A stretch of DNA of 8,501 nt from Planctomycetaceae bacterium (GTDB taxonomy: Bacteria; Planctomycetota; Planctomycetia; Planctomycetales; Planctomycetaceae). A program made the position numbers and the translations under genes. The notes below the pieces were generated by a model that saw only the letters and a program-made list of their open reading frames with translations, ran no database searches and was not told the origin of the DNA. The DNA is taken from contig DOCI01000030.1 in the NCBI GenBank assembly GCA_003503535.1, positions 15,088 through 23,588 of the forward strand, written 5' to 3'. Of this stretch, positions 7,093 through 8,501 are shown in pieces. The number at the start of each line of letters is the position of its first letter. The first letter of the stretch is position 1.

Positions 7093-8487
7093 ATGTCTTC
7101 GTCCACTCCAGTGACTCGAGCGCGACCGGGTTCCGCTCAGGAACTGTTGTTGATTGCGTTGCCGTTGATGATCAGCTTTGGCTCGCAATCGGTGATGAGC
7201 TTTATCGATCGGGTTTTCCTCACCTGGTACTCCAGCAGTGCGCTGGCGGCGACGATGCCTGCCAGTATGTTGAACTGGTCGATCATCAGTTTTGCGATGG
7301 GCGTGGCAAATTACACCGGCACTTTTGTCGCCCAGTACGAAGGGGCAGGGCGGAAGGAACGCGTTGTCCATGTGATGTGGCAATCGGTCTGGTTGTGCTT
7401 GAGCCTGGGTTTTTTGCTGGCATTATTTGCTTTGGCGGCTCCGTTCATCTTTGGCTTAGCCGGGCATCCTGCTGATGTTCAACAGGATGAAGTCACCTAT
7501 TTTTCGACACTTTGCCTGGGAACTCCTGCGGCTTTACTGATGACCTCGCTCTCTGGATTTTTCTCAGGTCGGGGTCAGACAGCCGTGGTGATGTGGGTGA
7601 ATCTTTTCGCGGTCGCGATCAATCTGATATTCGATTGCCTGCTGATCTTCGGCTTTGCTTCAGTCCCTGCACTGGGAATCTGGGGGGCGGCTCTGGCAAC
7701 AGTTTTTTCAAACTGTCTGGCCTGTGTGATCTTTACAGGCTTAATAATGCTGGAAGCCTTGCGGAAGAAGTATCCTCTCAGAGAAGAATTCGGCTTCGAT
7801 TACGAATTGTGTAAACGCATGTTGTATTACGGCCTGGCGATGGGACTGCAGATTTTTGTCGACATTTTCGGCCTGACGATATTTCTATTCTTCGTTGGTA
7901 AACTCGGAACAACCGCACTGGCGGCGACGAATCTGGCGTTCAATCTGAATTCCCTCGCCTTCATCCCGATGTTGGGACTGGGAACTGCGGTGATGACGCT
8001 GGTCGGAAGACGTGTCGGTGAACAAAATCCGGAGTTGGCAGATACGACCGTCCGGCATGCACTACAACTCGGATGCACCTATATGGGCCTGTGGTGCGTG
8101 GCTTATCTGCTGATACCCAAATTGCTGATCGCCCCATTTCGAGCCTACGCGGCTGGTGAGGAATTCGCGGAGATTGAAGCGACCGCCATCATCCTGATGC
8201 GATTCATAGCCATTTATGGAATGTTCGATGTCCTGGCGATTGTCTTTGGATACGCACTTCGCGGAGCCGGCGATGCCCTGTTCCCGTTTCTGCTTTTCCT
8301 GTTAGCCAGTGTTTTTTGCCTGATCATTCCCTCAGCGGTCATCTGGTATGTGTGGAACGGAAATCTCTACGGCACCTGGAGTGTGGTTACATTTTACCTG
8401 TTCAGCGTGGGCGTTGGCATGTGGTGGCGGTATCGGCAGGGGAAGTGGAAATCGATGTCTGTGATTGAACGGGATGTGATTGTGTGA
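7093..8487 (+). CDS. MATE-family multidrug/cation antiporter (NorM/DinF-like)
   Basis: This is an inner-membrane exporter that uses a Na+ or H+ gradient to expel organic cations and other drugs. It has 464 residues, the usual MATE length, and about twelve hydrophobic segments in two six-helix halves (roughly 17-217 and 245-445) joined by a charged loop (221-243). Family signatures are IDRVFLTW with A-LAAT in the first half, GFFSGRGQT (155-163), GLGTAVMTLVGRRVGE near 294-309 in the second half, and ALRGAGDALFP (388-398). No truncation or frameshift is seen, and the stop lies within the window. ATG 7093 has no clear Shine-Dalgarno sequence. Substrate and coupling ion cannot be read from the sequence; NorM-like or DinF-like subfamily is not resolved. 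Confidence 0.93.
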   Translation: MSSSTPVTRARPGSAQELLLIALPLMISFGSQSVMSFIDRVFLTWYSSSALAATMPASMLNWSIISFAMGVANYTGTFVAQYEGAGRKERVVHVMWQSVWLCLSLGFLLALFALAAPFIFGLAGHPADVQQDEVTYFSTLCLGTPAALLMTSLSGFFSGRGQTAVVMWVNLFAVAINLIFDCLLIFGFASVPALGIWGAALATVFSNCLACVIFTGLIMLEALRKKYPLREEFGFDYELCKRMLYYGLAMGLQIFVDIFGLTIFLFFVGKLGTTALAATNLAFNLNSLAFIPMLGLGTAVMTLVGRRVGEQNPELADTTVRHALQLGCTYMGLWCVAYLLIPKLLIAPFRAYAAGEEFAEIEATAIILMRFIAIYGMFDVLAIVFGYALRGAGDALFPFLLFLLASVFCLIIPSAVIWYVWNGNLYGTWSVVTFYLFSVGVGMWWRYRQGKWKSMSVIERDVIV

Positions 8488-8501
8488 GGGGCACAATTTT
8501 T

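Overview
The window carries six co-directional (+ strand) protein-coding genes. It most likely comes from a Gram-negative, GC-intermediate bacterium, and I favour a planctomycete (Gimesia/Rubinisphaera-like). That assignment is an inference. It rests on the SLC4-type transporter with an N-terminal PTS-EIIA domain, roomy intergenic gaps with hairpin repeats, weak Shine-Dalgarno sites, and an FtsH with a long N-terminal tail. No rRNA, tRNA, CRISPR array, insertion sequence or prophage gene is visible.

Layout. (1) 2-1912: the 3' part of a fusion of a PTS EIIA (fructose/mannitol/Ntr type) domain to an SLC4/Band 3-like bicarbonate transporter. The gene is cut by the left window edge, so its true start lies outside. 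(2) 1913-2283: a 371-base gap with several inverted repeats, a candidate operator-like dyad and a weak sigma70-like promoter. (3) 2284-3126: a soluble family 2 glycosyltransferase of the dolichol-phosphate-mannose synthase-like group. (4) 3225-5228: a complete FtsH AAA+ zinc metalloprotease. (5) 5229-5422: a gap dominated by a nested, strongly self-complementary hairpin element. (6) 5423-6601: a DEAD-box RNA helicase. (7) 6658-7032: a small, AT-rich gene that looks like an Imm22 (DUF4284) immunity protein without a visible toxin partner. (8) 7093-8487: a MATE-family multidrug efflux transporter.

The genes do not form one obvious pathway. They are mostly housekeeping or envelope functions (ion transport, sugar transfer, membrane proteolysis, RNA remodelling, drug export). 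The gaps of 98, 194, 56 and 60 bases make a single tight operon unlikely, although helicase, Imm22-like gene and MATE gene are close enough to share a transcript. The points most worth a second look are the EIIA-SLC4 fusion, which keeps both active-site histidines but has a valine where animal SLC4 carriers have an acidic transport residue; the orphan low-GC immunity gene; and the nested hairpin element.
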